This document shows positions 32,209 to 41,979 of a stretch of 64,000 nt of DNA, piece after piece. The position numbers were made by a program, and so were the translations under genes. Below the pieces are notes generated by a model, which saw only the letters and a list, made by a program, of their open reading frames with translations, was not told where the DNA came from and did not search any database. The first letter of the stretch is position 1. Each line of letters starts with the position of its first letter. Origin of the DNA: Idiomarina piscisalsi (lineage in GTDB: Bacteria > Pseudomonadota > Gammaproteobacteria > Enterobacterales > Alteromonadaceae); NCBI RefSeq assembly GCF_002211765.1, contig NZ_CP022133.1, positions 2,294,001 through 2,358,000 of the forward strand, written 5' to 3'.

Positions 32209-32631
32209 CTACCGATGCCAGTAGCGTTGCATTTCAACGTATAGGAATGAGGCGGTCCAGGTAATAAGTACAAGCCCCGTTAGACTCTCAATACCCGTTA
32301 AAAAACGTAACGCTCCGGTTGGCTCAATATCCCCGAAGCCAACCGTCGTGAATACCGTAAAAGAAAAATACAGCGAGTCCAAAAAACTGCCGTCAAAGTT
32401 ACCGGTTAAATCACCAAAACCATCTCGATGATGCATCAGGTAATAAGCGACCGCAAAAATAGCAACTTCAATAGTATGTGCAATAAGCGCCAGGAAGACA
32501 CCAAACATGATGCGAATTTGCGTGAAAACTCGTATATGAGTGATTAGCCAACCAATACGATTTAACGCCTCGTAATGGAACAGTACCGCTAAGCCCACAA
32601 CTATTGAGTTACATAGAAAAGACACCAACAT
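32209..32631 (-). CDS. Two-transmembrane-type potassium channel
   Basis: A 140-residue membrane protein with the K+ selectivity filter TTVGFGD at 95-101. Hydrophobic segments lie near 3-24, 42-66 and 112-134, with the pore helix (LYFSFTVFTT) before the filter. This is the Ion_trans_2 pore architecture without a cytoplasmic RCK or cyclic-nucleotide domain, so gating is not apparent. Its start overlaps the upstream sensor/EAL gene by one base (TAATG), which couples the two and makes it the last gene of the RND-efflux run. Confidence 0.85.
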   Translation of the reverse strand: MLVSFLCNSIVVGLAVLFHYEALNRIGWLITHIRVFTQIRIMFGVFLALIAHTIEVAIFAVAYYLMHHRDGFGDLTGNFDGSFLDSLYFSFTVFTTVGFGDIEPTGALRFLTGIESLTGLVLITWTASFLYVEMQRYWHR

Positions 32632-35222
32632 TATGTCGTTTCCTTTGCATTCCTTAATGCATGCAAGGGCTCGGGGCGAGAAAAATAATATCCCTGGAAT
32701 TGTGAACAGCCAAGCTTTTCAAGTGTTGCTAACTGCTCGTCGGTTTCAATACCTTCGGCAATAACCTCAATTTCAAGACTCCGACCCAAGGCTAAAATCG
32801 TTTGTACTATGGCCGTGGCGTTGCTGTCTTGTGTGAGATCCTGCACAAACGACTGATCGATTTTAAGGCGATTCAACGGCAGCTCTTTTAAGTAACCCAG
32901 CGACGCATAGCCCGTTCCAAAGTCATCCAAAGCGAATGTGATACCAGACTCTTTCAGCTCGTGCATGGTTTTAGCCGTTTGCTCAATATCATCAATGAGT
33001 AAACTCTCCGTAATTTCCAACTCAATGGCAGACCCTGATACCCCGGCAACTTTCATTTGTTGGTTCATGTCATCAACGAACTTACTGTGCTTAAACTGAC
33101 TAGCACTTACGTTAATAGCTACTCGTACTGGTTTCTCTGGGTTCAAAGTTTGCAACGTTGGTGTATCCGCTAGTACTTTTTTTACTACGAGCTTATGCAC
33201 ACTGCGCATTAACCCCTCACTTTCCGCCAGCGGAATAAACTCACCCGGCGATATCCAACCTAATTCATCGTCATGCCAGCGCACTAACGCTTCGTAACCC
33301 ATGCACGTTATTTGATTCGAGCCGCTCACACGTTCGTACTGAGGTTGATAATAGACTTGCAGCGCTTCCTCAGTTATCGCTTTTCTTAACGCAGACAACA
33401 ATGCCTGCTGGTGCGCAAACCGTCTCTGCAAACCAGCATTAAAGAACTGCAAGTGCGGCCCGCTCGCTTCTTTGGCCTGAGTTAATGCCAAGTCAACGGC
33501 TTGTAATATCTCTTTCTCGGAAGCGGCATCTGACAACAACACAACGCCCATACTGACAGACACTTGTTCTTCTTCCCCATCCAGTACATAAGGTGCAGTC
33601 AACTTATTCAACAAGGTCGTGAGGCGTTCTCTCAGCTCTTCCACCATGACATAATTGCCATTACGGGGCTGCTGTAAAAACACCATAAACTCATCAGAAT
33701 TCAGGCGCCCCGCGTCGTCTTGCTGGCGTAATTCTTGTTCCAAACGCTGACCAAACTGAATCAACAGCTCGTCACCCACTCCGTGACCCCGTCTGTCATT
33801 CAAGTGCTTGAAGTTATCAATATCGAGCAGAATTAACGCGCCGTCACTGTGCTCTTTCGTATAACGTTTTAACCCCTGACGTAACCTATCGAGCATAAAG
33901 CGTCTGTTACCAAGCCCTGTAAGCGGATCAAAGTACGCCAAAGAGTCCAGCTCTTCTTTCATTTGCTTGTATTCGGAGACATCGGTACAAATGCCGCATA
34001 TGCCGACCAATTCGTCACTAGCATTGTATAAAGGTACTTTGGTAGACCAGTAATGGTGTGGTGTTTTGTCGCCGGGCAGATAATTCACCTCGGCTTGTGC
34101 CGAGCGCTCTTGCGTGGAAAGCACTTTTCGGTCTGCCTCAACCAGCTCATCGGCTGTCGTTTTATCAAATAAGTCGTAGTCATCCTTTCCGAGAATATCG
34201 CTTTCTTCTCTGTCAAACAGGTCAAGCACTCGCTGGTTCACGTATTCATAGCGTAGTTTCGTATTTTTAATAAAGATATAGGCATCGACACTGCCTAAAA
34301 TCGTGTCTAACCGTTGTTTATTCTCTTTTAACTCAGACGTTTTCTCACGGACCTTTTTGCGCAATTCGTAGTTAAATAACAGACCAACACATAACCCCAG
34401 AGCTAATAATCCGAGTAGCCACCAGAAATAAGTAGGAATTTGAATAGGTTGCTGTTGCGAGCTCCAGTTTTTTATAATTTGGTAGTATTCTGACTGCTTA
34501 TCGGCTTTTAACTGGCGAATGTCACGATCAATCGTATCCAGCACCTCACTACCGCTACCTTGGCGCATGGCAAAGTACAATTTATTAGGCAAAAACATAA
34601 TGGGTGTCATTTCAATTTTGCGCGTCGCGACTTGCTGATTTCCGAAAAACTGATTTGTTGCTACCGCATCAGCTTCTTGGTTATTAACGGCTTCAAAGCC
34701 TGCCGCAAATGAATTTACAGGGACAAGCTCAGTTGATAGCTCGAAGCTGGCAATAATATTCTGTAGATGTTTTTGCTGCACTGATTCTTTTAATACCGCG
34801 ACTTTCTTTCCATTAAGGTCAAGAACGTTTGTAATACCCGCTTTTTCACTCGCGTAGATTTGAGACCAACTGAGCAATACGTGCTCACGATGAAAGGACA
34901 TCCTGTCGCCGCGCGCGGACGTTTTAGCAACGTCCGGCATGATATCAATATCGCCAGCTTCTAACTGACGCAAGCATTGTTCCCACTCACACTCAACCGG
35001 AATAAGCTGCCAACCATGACGCTCTGCAATGAGCATTAATAAGTCACCATGAATACCGCTTAGTTCGCCATCTTCATCGAACATGATTTTTGGCGGGTTG
35101 TGGTAGACACCGACTTTCAATGCAGTCTCTTGTGCCATTACCGATGCACTGACAACCGCAAACGGTATCAGCAGATATCGGATATAACGCAAAATGAATA
35201 GTCGCAAATAATTAACGGTCAC
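32631..35222 (-). CDS. Periplasmic-sensor PAS-GGDEF(degenerate)-EAL protein
   Basis: An 863-residue hybrid signalling protein. An N-terminal signal/anchor (about 8-30) precedes a family-3 solute-binding domain (35-255), a membrane helix (263-284), a PAS domain (300-420), GGDEF (425-590) and EAL (600-860). The cyclase signature is degenerate: NSDEF at 508-512 replaces GGDEF, so cyclase activity is doubtful. The EAL part keeps EALVR (644-648), INVSASQ, ELEITES, DDFGTG, LKIDQSF, AEGIE and QGYYFSRP, so it should hydrolyse c-di-GMP. The start is GTG at 35222, inside the end of the RND pump gene (11-bp overlap). A periplasmic ligand probably controls cytoplasmic c-di-GMP breakdown. Confidence 0.9.
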   Translation of the reverse strand: MTVNYLRLFILRYIRYLLIPFAVVSASVMAQETALKVGVYHNPPKIMFDEDGELSGIHGDLLMLIAERHGWQLIPVECEWEQCLRQLEAGDIDIMPDVAKTSARGDRMSFHREHVLLSWSQIYASEKAGITNVLDLNGKKVAVLKESVQQKHLQNIIASFELSTELVPVNSFAAGFEAVNNQEADAVATNQFFGNQQVATRKIEMTPIMFLPNKLYFAMRQGSGSEVLDTIDRDIRQLKADKQSEYYQIIKNWSSQQQPIQIPTYFWWLLGLLALGLCVGLLFNYELRKKVREKTSELKENKQRLDTILGSVDAYIFIKNTKLRYEYVNQRVLDLFDREESDILGKDDYDLFDKTTADELVEADRKVLSTQERSAQAEVNYLPGDKTPHHYWSTKVPLYNASDELVGICGICTDVSEYKQMKEELDSLAYFDPLTGLGNRRFMLDRLRQGLKRYTKEHSDGALILLDIDNFKHLNDRRGHGVGDELLIQFGQRLEQELRQQDDAGRLNSDEFMVFLQQPRNGNYVMVEELRERLTTLLNKLTAPYVLDGEEEQVSVSMGVVLLSDAASEKEILQAVDLALTQAKEASGPHLQFFNAGLQRRFAHQQALLSALRKAITEEALQVYYQPQYERVSGSNQITCMGYEALVRWHDDELGWISPGEFIPLAESEGLMRSVHKLVVKKVLADTPTLQTLNPEKPVRVAINVSASQFKHSKFVDDMNQQMKVAGVSGSAIELEITESLLIDDIEQTAKTMHELKESGITFALDDFGTGYASLGYLKELPLNRLKIDQSFVQDLTQDSNATAIVQTILALGRSLEIEVIAEGIETDEQLATLEKLGCSQFQGYYFSRPEPLHALRNAKETT

Positions 35223-38200
35223 GTTTATGCCCTTTACTGTCCGCTAAATAGTCATAAAGTCCATAATACAGCAGCGGAACGACCAGAACGGTTAAGAGCG
35301 TCGATGCCGCTAGACCAAACATCAACGAAATGGCTAAACCATTGAATATAGGGTCAGACAAAATGAAGTATGCACCTATCATAGCCGATACTGCCGTTAA
35401 TACTATTGGTTTTAAACGTACAGCGCCGGAAAGCACCACTGCGTCTTCCAGTGAGTAACCTTCATCGATAAGCTGACGAATAAACACCACCAGCAAAATG
35501 GAATTTCGCACAATAATACCGGCTAAGGCGATCATACCTATCATAGAAGTGGCAGTGAATTCTTTCCCCAGTAACCAATGACCCGGCAATATACCCACCA
35601 GAGTTAAGGGTATTGGTGACATAATAATTAACGGCATCAAATACGAACGGAATTGAGCAACCAGCAGTACAAATATCATGAAAATACCCACGCTGTACGC
35701 AACTCCCATGTCTCGGAAGGTTTCGTAGGTAATTTGCCACTCACCGTCCCACTTAATAGCAACCGGTCCGTTTGCGGAAGGTTGGTTGATAAAAAACTGC
35801 TCCGGTGGGTTGTCCATTTCATCAATTAATGAGACCAGCTCAAACATGCCGTATATGGGTGAGTCAGTTTCGCCCGCCATATTTGCCTGCACATAAGTCA
35901 CCGGCTGCAAGTCTTTGTGGTAACGACTGCCCTGCCACTGCTCTGTTTCCAAAGAGGCAAACGACGATATTGGTACCATAGCACCGTTTTGTGAGCGAAC
36001 ATTAAGCGAGAGTATCTGCTGTTTCTGTGCTTTAGCACCTTCATTTAACTGTACCAGTATAGGGACGGCATACTTCGCTGTGTCTTTATGTAAATAGCCC
36101 GCTGGCTGCGCATTAATAAGCAGCATTAATGACTGAGTCACCTGCTGTTGAGAAATGCCCAGTTGTGCGGCACGTTGCCGATCAATCATCAGGAACCAGC
36201 GAGCAACGTCATCGGTTACGGTTGAATCTTTGTCGACAAGCCCTCTAACGTCAGACATTTTAGCCAGAATCGTTTCAGCTAAATCAATTTGCTGCTCTGC
36301 ATTCCCGCCATAAATTTCAGCCACTATTGGTGCTAACACGGGCGGTCCCGGCGGCACTTCAACCACTTTTATTGCCGCTTCAAAAGGCTGAGCTATGTCG
36401 GTTAACGACGAGCGTATATCACGGGCAATCTCGTGCGAAGCGCGCTCACGCTCTTCTTTATTTTTTAAATTAATCTGAATATCGCCCTGATTAGGCTGAC
36501 TCCGCAGATAATACTGACGCACCAAACCATTAAAGTTAATGGGCGATGCCTTCCCCGCATACGCTTGCCAGCTATCCACTTCGTCGACAGTGGTTAAATA
36601 ATTACCTAGCGCAACCTGCAGTCGCTGCGTTTCTTCCATAGCAGCGTCGTCGGGCATATCAACCACAATTTGCAGCTCTGACTTATTATCAAAGGGCAGC
36701 ATCTTGAGAATGACACCTTTATACACCGGTAACAGCATCACCAAAATTAATAACGCAAAAACACCGGCACCAAACAGAGCTCGCCTTCCCCTGCGCTTGT
36801 CGCCTAACAGCGGTCTTAATAGCTTCTCGAAAACCGCTTTGAGTTTATCTGACGTGCCGGCTGCCGAGTCACTTTCATCTTCACTGTCTTTGCCGCGCTC
36901 TTTGTTTAACAGCCGCAGCGCCAGCCAAGGCGCCACAATAAAGGCCATTAACTGAGAAAACACCATGCCGGCAGACGCATTAATCGGAATTGGGCTCATA
37001 TAAGGGCCCATTAACCCACTGACAAAGGCCATAGGAATTAACGCCGCCATGATGGTCAGCGTTGCCATAATCGTTGGCGACCCCACCTCATCAACGGCTT
37101 TGGGAATAGTTTCAGTCAAGGCTTTTTTGGAGTTGCGTACTCGTCGGTGAATGTTCTCAGTAATAACAATGCCGTCATCGACTAAAATGCCAATTGAGAA
37201 AATGAGTGCGAACAATGACACCCGGTTTAAGGTAAAGCCCCATGCCCAACTGAACACCAGGGTAAACAGCAGGGTCACCATGACCGCAATGCCGACAATA
37301 ACGGCCTGGCGCCAGCCCATGCTCAGCAACACCAGCAATATCACCGACACCGTCGCAGAAATAAGATCTGACACTAACTGGTTAAACTTATCGGTCGCTG
37401 TTTTACCATAGTCGCGCGTAACAGATACCTCTATATCCGGCGGGAGCAGTTCGTTCTTTAATTCAGCCAGCCGCTGCCGAACCGCATTGGTTATATCAAT
37501 GGCATTTTCGCCCGGCTTTTTAGACACCGCCAACGTCACCGCCGGATACACCTGAGAGTCGTTATCTACACCACCCATTAAAGCAGACTGCGCCGGTTGG
37601 CTACCGCTGTCTTTAACAGCAGCAACATCGGTCAGATAAATGGGGCGCCCCTTCTCGGTGCCGACCACTAAAGACTTCATATCATCGACTGACTGCAGAA
37701 AGCCACCGGCCTGAAACGGTACCGACAAGCCATTTTGCGTTACCCGCGTTTCCGGCCCCGCAGTATTTGACGCATCGATGGCTTGTTTTATGTCTAACAC
37801 CGTTAAGCCGTAACCCGAAAGCTTACTGCTATCCACTTCAACATTGACATGCTGACGTACAGCACCGTGCGTTTTAATGTCACGCGTACCCGGAATTTGT
37901 TTTAACGCAATTTCCAGCCGGTGCGCCAACGCCGTTAATTGCTCCGCGCTTTTTACCTGATCTTTGTCGTAAAGTGTGAGCGTCATTATCGGCACGTCAT
38001 CAATGCTGCGGGGTTTTACCACCGGCTGCATAACACCTAGCCCCGGAGGGAACCAGTCGACGTTCGACTGTGTCTTGTTGTAAAGCGTAACCAGCGCTTC
38101 CTGCCTGGGCACGCCCACCTCAAACTGCACCGTCAGTACCGCCTGACCTGCACGAGACACCGAGTAAACGTGCTCTACTTTAGGCATTTCGCTGAGAATT

Positions 38201-38436
38201 TGCTCACCCGGTATGGCAATAAGCTGCTCAACCTCCTGCATAGAAGCGCCGGGAAAGCCCACCATAATGTCAGCCATGGTGACGTCAATTTGCGGCTCTT
38301 CTTCTTTCGGGGTAATGAGCACAGCCACAATCCCCATAACAATGCCAAGCAAGCATATGAGTGGAGTGAGTTCCGAACGCTGGAAAATATCGGCGATAAC
38401 GCCAGACGGCCCCAGCTTTTTATCGCTGTTACTCAT
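35212..38436 (-). CDS. RND-family efflux transporter permease (AcrB/HAE type)
   Basis: A 1074-residue inner-membrane proton-driven pump. It has the RND layout: one helix near 20-40, a large periplasmic loop, a first helix bundle (about 350-510), a second periplasmic loop and a C-terminal bundle (about 900-1060). The TM4 proton-relay pair is present in ILVDDGIVITENI. At the position of the AcrB TM10 lysine the sequence has arginine (IVRNSILLV). The substrate cannot be read from sequence. It overlaps the adaptor gene by 8 bp and the sensor/EAL gene by 11 bp. No outer-membrane channel gene is adjacent. Confidence 0.9.
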   Translation of the reverse strand: MSNSDKKLGPSGVIADIFQRSELTPLICLLGIVMGIVAVLITPKEEEPQIDVTMADIMVGFPGASMQEVEQLIAIPGEQILSEMPKVEHVYSVSRAGQAVLTVQFEVGVPRQEALVTLYNKTQSNVDWFPPGLGVMQPVVKPRSIDDVPIMTLTLYDKDQVKSAEQLTALAHRLEIALKQIPGTRDIKTHGAVRQHVNVEVDSSKLSGYGLTVLDIKQAIDASNTAGPETRVTQNGLSVPFQAGGFLQSVDDMKSLVVGTEKGRPIYLTDVAAVKDSGSQPAQSALMGGVDNDSQVYPAVTLAVSKKPGENAIDITNAVRQRLAELKNELLPPDIEVSVTRDYGKTATDKFNQLVSDLISATVSVILLVLLSMGWRQAVIVGIAVMVTLLFTLVFSWAWGFTLNRVSLFALIFSIGILVDDGIVITENIHRRVRNSKKALTETIPKAVDEVGSPTIMATLTIMAALIPMAFVSGLMGPYMSPIPINASAGMVFSQLMAFIVAPWLALRLLNKERGKDSEDESDSAAGTSDKLKAVFEKLLRPLLGDKRRGRRALFGAGVFALLILVMLLPVYKGVILKMLPFDNKSELQIVVDMPDDAAMEETQRLQVALGNYLTTVDEVDSWQAYAGKASPINFNGLVRQYYLRSQPNQGDIQINLKNKEERERASHEIARDIRSSLTDIAQPFEAAIKVVEVPPGPPVLAPIVAEIYGGNAEQQIDLAETILAKMSDVRGLVDKDSTVTDDVARWFLMIDRQRAAQLGISQQQVTQSLMLLINAQPAGYLHKDTAKYAVPILVQLNEGAKAQKQQILSLNVRSQNGAMVPISSFASLETEQWQGSRYHKDLQPVTYVQANMAGETDSPIYGMFELVSLIDEMDNPPEQFFINQPSANGPVAIKWDGEWQITYETFRDMGVAYSVGIFMIFVLLVAQFRSYLMPLIIMSPIPLTLVGILPGHWLLGKEFTATSMIGMIALAGIIVRNSILLVVFIRQLIDEGYSLEDAVVLSGAVRLKPIVLTAVSAMIGAYFILSDPIFNGLAISLMFGLAASTLLTVLVVPLLYYGLYDYLADSKGHKRDR

Positions 38437-39442
38437 CGAGCATGGCCTCCGCGGACGCGAGAACTTGCTCGCCTTCGGCTAAGCCAGCCAGTATTTCCAC
38501 CTGACCGTTTGTGCGTTCACCAACGCGCACCTGCCGCAGCTGAGGCGTATCGCTTTCCCCCAAAACATACACTCCCCGAAATTCGCCTTCTATCAATAAA
38601 GCGTTTTTGGGTACAAGCAAGGCATTACGTTCACCAACCGCCACTTTCACTTTTACCAACATACCAGGGAATAAGGCGCCTTCGGGATCGTGTAAGTTCA
38701 AACGCAGTCGGAATGTGTGTGACTGCTCACTTGCGTAGGGGTAAAAAGTCATAGAGGCAATCGACAATTCTCGACCATCATCAGTAACAACGTCTGCTTT
38801 GCGGTTATCGCGCACGTAACTTGCGTATTGCTGAGGTAACTCGGTAACCACTCTTAGCTGTTCCAGTGAAAGCCCTGACATCAGCGGCTGACCCGGTTGA
38901 ACTGACTCGCCTAATTCAACAAAACGTTCCGTAACAATACCGGCGTATGGCGCTCGCACTTCGGTGTAGCTCAACTGCTTTTGAGCTTCTTCTACCGCGG
39001 CTTTTGCGTCAGAGACGCCAGCTTTTCTGGTTTCCAGTTGCGTTTCTGCCTCATCTTTTTCAGCTTCTGAAGCGACATTCTGTTCATACAGTTCACTAAT
39101 GCGCTTAAAACGTTTTTGCGCATCGCTCAATGTCGCCTGAGCGCTTTCTAAATTCGCTTCCGCTCGATTCAGTCGCGCTTTTTGTTCTGTGGCATCCAGG
39201 CGCACAATGAGCTGGTTGGCAGCTACCGCATCGTCGACATCCACCGGTAGCTCAACAATAGTCCCCGAGGTTTGCGCTGACACAGTGCTTTGGTTAATAG
39301 CCTCAACCACGCCTTCCAGGCTTAACGCTTCATTGATTGGCTGCTTTATTACGGTGAACGACTCTTGAGCCAAAGCCGGTGATCCTAGTAGACCGGCCAG
39401 CAGAAACGCCGTTAGCGCCGACTTAAAAATATCCGTTTTCAT
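38429..39442 (-). CDS. RND efflux periplasmic adaptor (membrane fusion protein)
   Basis: A 337-residue periplasmic adaptor linking the RND pump to an outer-membrane channel. The start is put at ATG 39442: it has a GGTGA site six bases upstream and yields a clean signal peptide (about 1-26, cleaved after PALA). The longer open frame adds 43 residues without a signal. A biotinyl-lipoyl-like region (GVVEAINQSTVSAQTSG) flanks a coiled-coil hairpin near 75-145, followed by barrel and membrane-proximal domains. No lipobox cysteine is present. It overlaps the pump gene by 8 bp. Confidence 0.88.
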   Translation of the reverse strand: MKTDIFKSALTAFLLAGLLGSPALAQESFTVIKQPINEALSLEGVVEAINQSTVSAQTSGTIVELPVDVDDAVAANQLIVRLDATEQKARLNRAEANLESAQATLSDAQKRFKRISELYEQNVASEAEKDEAETQLETRKAGVSDAKAAVEEAQKQLSYTEVRAPYAGIVTERFVELGESVQPGQPLMSGLSLEQLRVVTELPQQYASYVRDNRKADVVTDDGRELSIASMTFYPYASEQSHTFRLRLNLHDPEGALFPGMLVKVKVAVGERNALLVPKNALLIEGEFRGVYVLGESDTPQLRQVRVGERTNGQVEILAGLAEGEQVLASAEAMLDE

Positions 39443-39497
39443 GACATTCACCGAAATGTGTTGTTGAGTTTCTTCGATAGTAACACTACTTGCATCA

Positions 39498-39525
39498 AGT
39501 GTAATAGAGGCTTCAGATAGGTCAA
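39498..39525 (-). promoter_or_regulatory. Candidate promoter of the RND efflux run
   Basis: The minus strand has TTGACC (39520-39525), a 16-bp spacer and TACACT (39498-39503), about 50 bp before the adaptor start. The position fits an operon promoter, but the -10 match is moderate. Confidence 0.4.
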
Positions 39526-39567
39526 ATTTGTTGATGGAACAGGAAGTTAGGCAAGTTACCAGAAGGC

Positions 39568-40233
39568 TCAAATTTCGCGGATACGTTTGTAGTGCAAACG
39601 ATACAAAGCTGCCAGCATTAAACAGATAAGCCCCGGCACAAGCAGGGCTTGGAACTGCAGCTGTGTGAACAAATAGGCGCCCGACGTTCCGTCACTGATA
39701 AAGCCGGCAATAATGAGCCCAAACAATATCGCTTTTCTTTTATCAAAGACTTCGCCACGCATGATGGCGCCAAACATGATACCTAAATCAGTAAATATAC
39801 CGGTCAGGTGGGTGGTTCGCACAATGGCACCACTATAGGTCGTCGCCAAGGCGTTCTGCATGCCGCAAGCCAATGAAGCAGTGTAATGTCCGTAAATAGA
39901 CCCTTCGGACAGCAAGTAAAAAGAGGCAAATATCAGCAGTGACTCTAGCGCAAGCGCCGTATCGTAATGCCGGCCAAGCTTTAATCGTGTTCCGTGAAGT
40001 AAAAAACCCGAAAGACCTGCGCCAACAAAAAACGAGAACAGCACTCCCGCTAAATGCAAAATATCCCCGAAAGAGCTAGTCAACATACTGGTACCAAATA
40101 ACGTGGCAGTACCTGAAACATGAGACACCGCTTGGTGCTCAAAGCCAAGCAAACCAATCGCGTTAATGCACCCGGCAACAAAGGCTAGCACAAACGCCCC
40201 GTACTCAATCCATTTAGGCAGTTTAGATATCAA
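39568..40233 (-). CDS. YoaK family (DUF1275) membrane protein
   Basis: A 221-residue integral membrane protein with about six hydrophobic helices, matching the DUF1275/YoaK family: AGCINAIGLLGFEHQAVSH near the N-terminus and CGMQNALATTYSG followed by RTTHLTGIFTDLG in the middle. The function is not established, and a small-molecule transporter role is only a guess. The start is TTG at 40233 with an AGGA site nine bases upstream, and no ATG is available near the N-terminus. It begins 15 bp after the diguanylate cyclase gene ends. Confidence 0.8.
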   Translation of the reverse strand: MISKLPKWIEYGAFVLAFVAGCINAIGLLGFEHQAVSHVSGTATLFGTSMLTSSFGDILHLAGVLFSFFVGAGLSGFLLHGTRLKLGRHYDTALALESLLIFASFYLLSEGSIYGHYTASLACGMQNALATTYSGAIVRTTHLTGIFTDLGIMFGAIMRGEVFDKRKAILFGLIIAGFISDGTSGAYLFTQLQFQALLVPGLICLMLAALYRLHYKRIREI

Positions 40234-40248
40234 TGCTTTTTGTCCTTT

Positions 40249-41433
40249 CTAGGATGACGACACCACCCTATTCCGCCCGTCGCGCTTGCCTTCATACAGT
40301 CTGTTGTCGGCGCGGGTAATGAGTGCATCGAGGTCGTCTTCCGGAGTGGCAACAGCAACGCCTATGGTCACGCTCAGTTGCAGGTCTTTAAATTCATTGT
40401 CTAAAGAGAGTGCTTCGACATTGTGCTTTAAGCGCTCGGCCACGACAGTGGCATCAGCAGGGCTTGTATGGGGCAAACCGACAACAAATTCCTCACCACC
40501 AAAGCGGCCAATAATGTCGGTTGGACGAAGTGACTGCTGACATACTGCGGCTATTTTGGTCAGAATGACGTCGCCACGAGTGTGACCCCAAGTGTCATTA
40601 ATTTTCTTGAAATGATCGACGTCTATCATGAACAAACAAAACGACGCACCTTCCAACCGAGACCGTTGCAGCAGAGCTTCCGCCCGCTTCATAAAGTGAC
40701 TTCGGCTGTCCACACCGGTCAGCGTGTCACGTTCTGCCACCATACGGAGCTGCGCCTCCAGCGACTTGCGGTGCTTAATTTCCTGAAGCAAGTTCCGGTT
40801 TTGATCACGTTCTTCATTCAGTAACGCATATTGCTTTCGCTGCAGCCGCTCTAAGCGCCGAAGTGACGAATAGCCGACGATATTGGCCATTGCAATTAAC
40901 AGACCTATCCGAACAGCCCCTTCCGCACTCACTCCGGCATACATCATCGCGGCTGCCAAAAAGGTAATACTCACAAACGCGCTCGCCAGCGCCGCTACCG
41001 TCAATAAATTAGGAATCAGCAAATAGAACGCGATTAAAGCAACTACAATGGCAGTAACCTGAGTGCCAATGCTCTCCGGACGCAGTGGCACAATAAGAAT
41101 AATACCTATCGCAAAAATCCAAAGCGGCAAGGCGTGTAGCCAGGCTTTTTTAGCATAACCGCCGGTTTTGCCAATAATAAACGCTATCGCTAGACACGAG
41201 CTCACTACCGTAATACGCATGGTCAGCAGCAAGTAGTATTCTTGAGTAAGCCCGAGAAGGTTGTAGTCGGTAATGCCGAACATGGCAAAAATAGCGGACG
41301 CCAGAATTAACGCCAGCCGCGCGTCAGAGCGAACATTGGGGGCAATAAAGTATCGGTAATTTAGCTCTTTTTGCCTATCGCAAAACTGACCCGTTAGCCA
41401 ATGTATGTCATTTTGTTCTTGTTGTTGTGACAA
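40249..41433 (-). CDS. Membrane-anchored diguanylate cyclase
   Basis: A 394-residue protein predicted to make c-di-GMP. Several hydrophobic helices (about 38-190) form an N-terminal membrane sensor, a short coiled coil follows (195-230), and the GGDEF domain has an intact active site GGEEF at 312-316. The product-inhibition site RPTD (303-306) is correctly placed five residues before it. The start is TTG at 41433 with AGGGA upstream. It belongs to the lipid kinase / four-helix / cyclase / YoaK run on the minus strand, though 104 bp separates it from the preceding gene. Confidence 0.9.
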   Translation of the reverse strand: MSQQQEQNDIHWLTGQFCDRQKELNYRYFIAPNVRSDARLALILASAIFAMFGITDYNLLGLTQEYYLLLTMRITVVSSCLAIAFIIGKTGGYAKKAWLHALPLWIFAIGIILIVPLRPESIGTQVTAIVVALIAFYLLIPNLLTVAALASAFVSITFLAAAMMYAGVSAEGAVRIGLLIAMANIVGYSSLRRLERLQRKQYALLNEERDQNRNLLQEIKHRKSLEAQLRMVAERDTLTGVDSRSHFMKRAEALLQRSRLEGASFCLFMIDVDHFKKINDTWGHTRGDVILTKIAAVCQQSLRPTDIIGRFGGEEFVVGLPHTSPADATVVAERLKHNVEALSLDNEFKDLQLSVTIGVAVATPEDDLDALITRADNRLYEGKRDGRNRVVSSS

Positions 41434-41537
41434 ATGCTTTCCCTGCTAAAGCAGTTTCAATTGAACGAGTAATGGCTAATTTTGACCTTTTTTACGTCGC
41501 TTTGCAGTATTTTTTTAACGTTTTACAAACAAAAACA

Positions 41538-41978
41538 TTACCCTTTCAACGCGTGAACCGTCTTTTCCGTATCGCTAATATTCTCGGTCAGTTCATCAAG
41601 CAGCCTTTGATATTCCGCAGACTGTTGACCCAGCTGGGTGTTCTTTACAGCGGTTTCCAGCGCTTCATCTTCCTGCAGGCACTTATCCAGAATCGCGTTT
41701 TTCGCATCGACCGAGAACAATTTTGTCAGTTCACCTTCAATCACCTGCATCAACGTTTTGTCGGGGTCGGGTTTGGCCGGCAGCTCTCCCAGCTCTTTAA
41801 CAACCTTTTCAAACGGCTCTATAAAAGACGCTCGTTCGTCAGCAATGGTCTCTAATTTATTCGCCAGCTCACCGTCTTCCAGCACGTTCGCTATTTCTCG
41901 GTAGTAGTCCTTGGTCTCAACAATCAGCTTTAGAATTTCGATACTATCGGCCTGATCATCTGTGCGTAAAATCGGCAT
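41538..41978 (-). CDS. Predicted four-helix-bundle protein (DUF2383/ferritin-like)
   Basis: A 146-residue, mostly helical, acidic protein with no signal peptide. The spacing of charged and hydrophobic residues (KLIVETKDYYREIANVLED and the later AILDKCLQEDEALETAVKN) resembles the ferritin-like DUF2383/PA2169 group, but no metal ligand set is clear. The start is ATG 41978 (MPILRTDD) with AAGGA six bases upstream; the 14-codon extension overlaps the kinase gene. It begins one base after the lipid-kinase gene stops. Function unknown. Confidence 0.6.
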   Translation of the reverse strand: MPILRTDDQADSIEILKLIVETKDYYREIANVLEDGELANKLETIADERASFIEPFEKVVKELGELPAKPDPDKTLMQVIEGELTKLFSVDAKNAILDKCLQEDEALETAVKNTQLGQQSAEYQRLLDELTENISDTEKTVHALKG

Positions 41979-41979
41979 A

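Noticed and set aside
38170..38754. A 194-codon plus-strand open frame across the efflux adaptor/pump junction
   Set aside because: It lies antisense to two well-supported genes and has no motif, signal or ribosome site.
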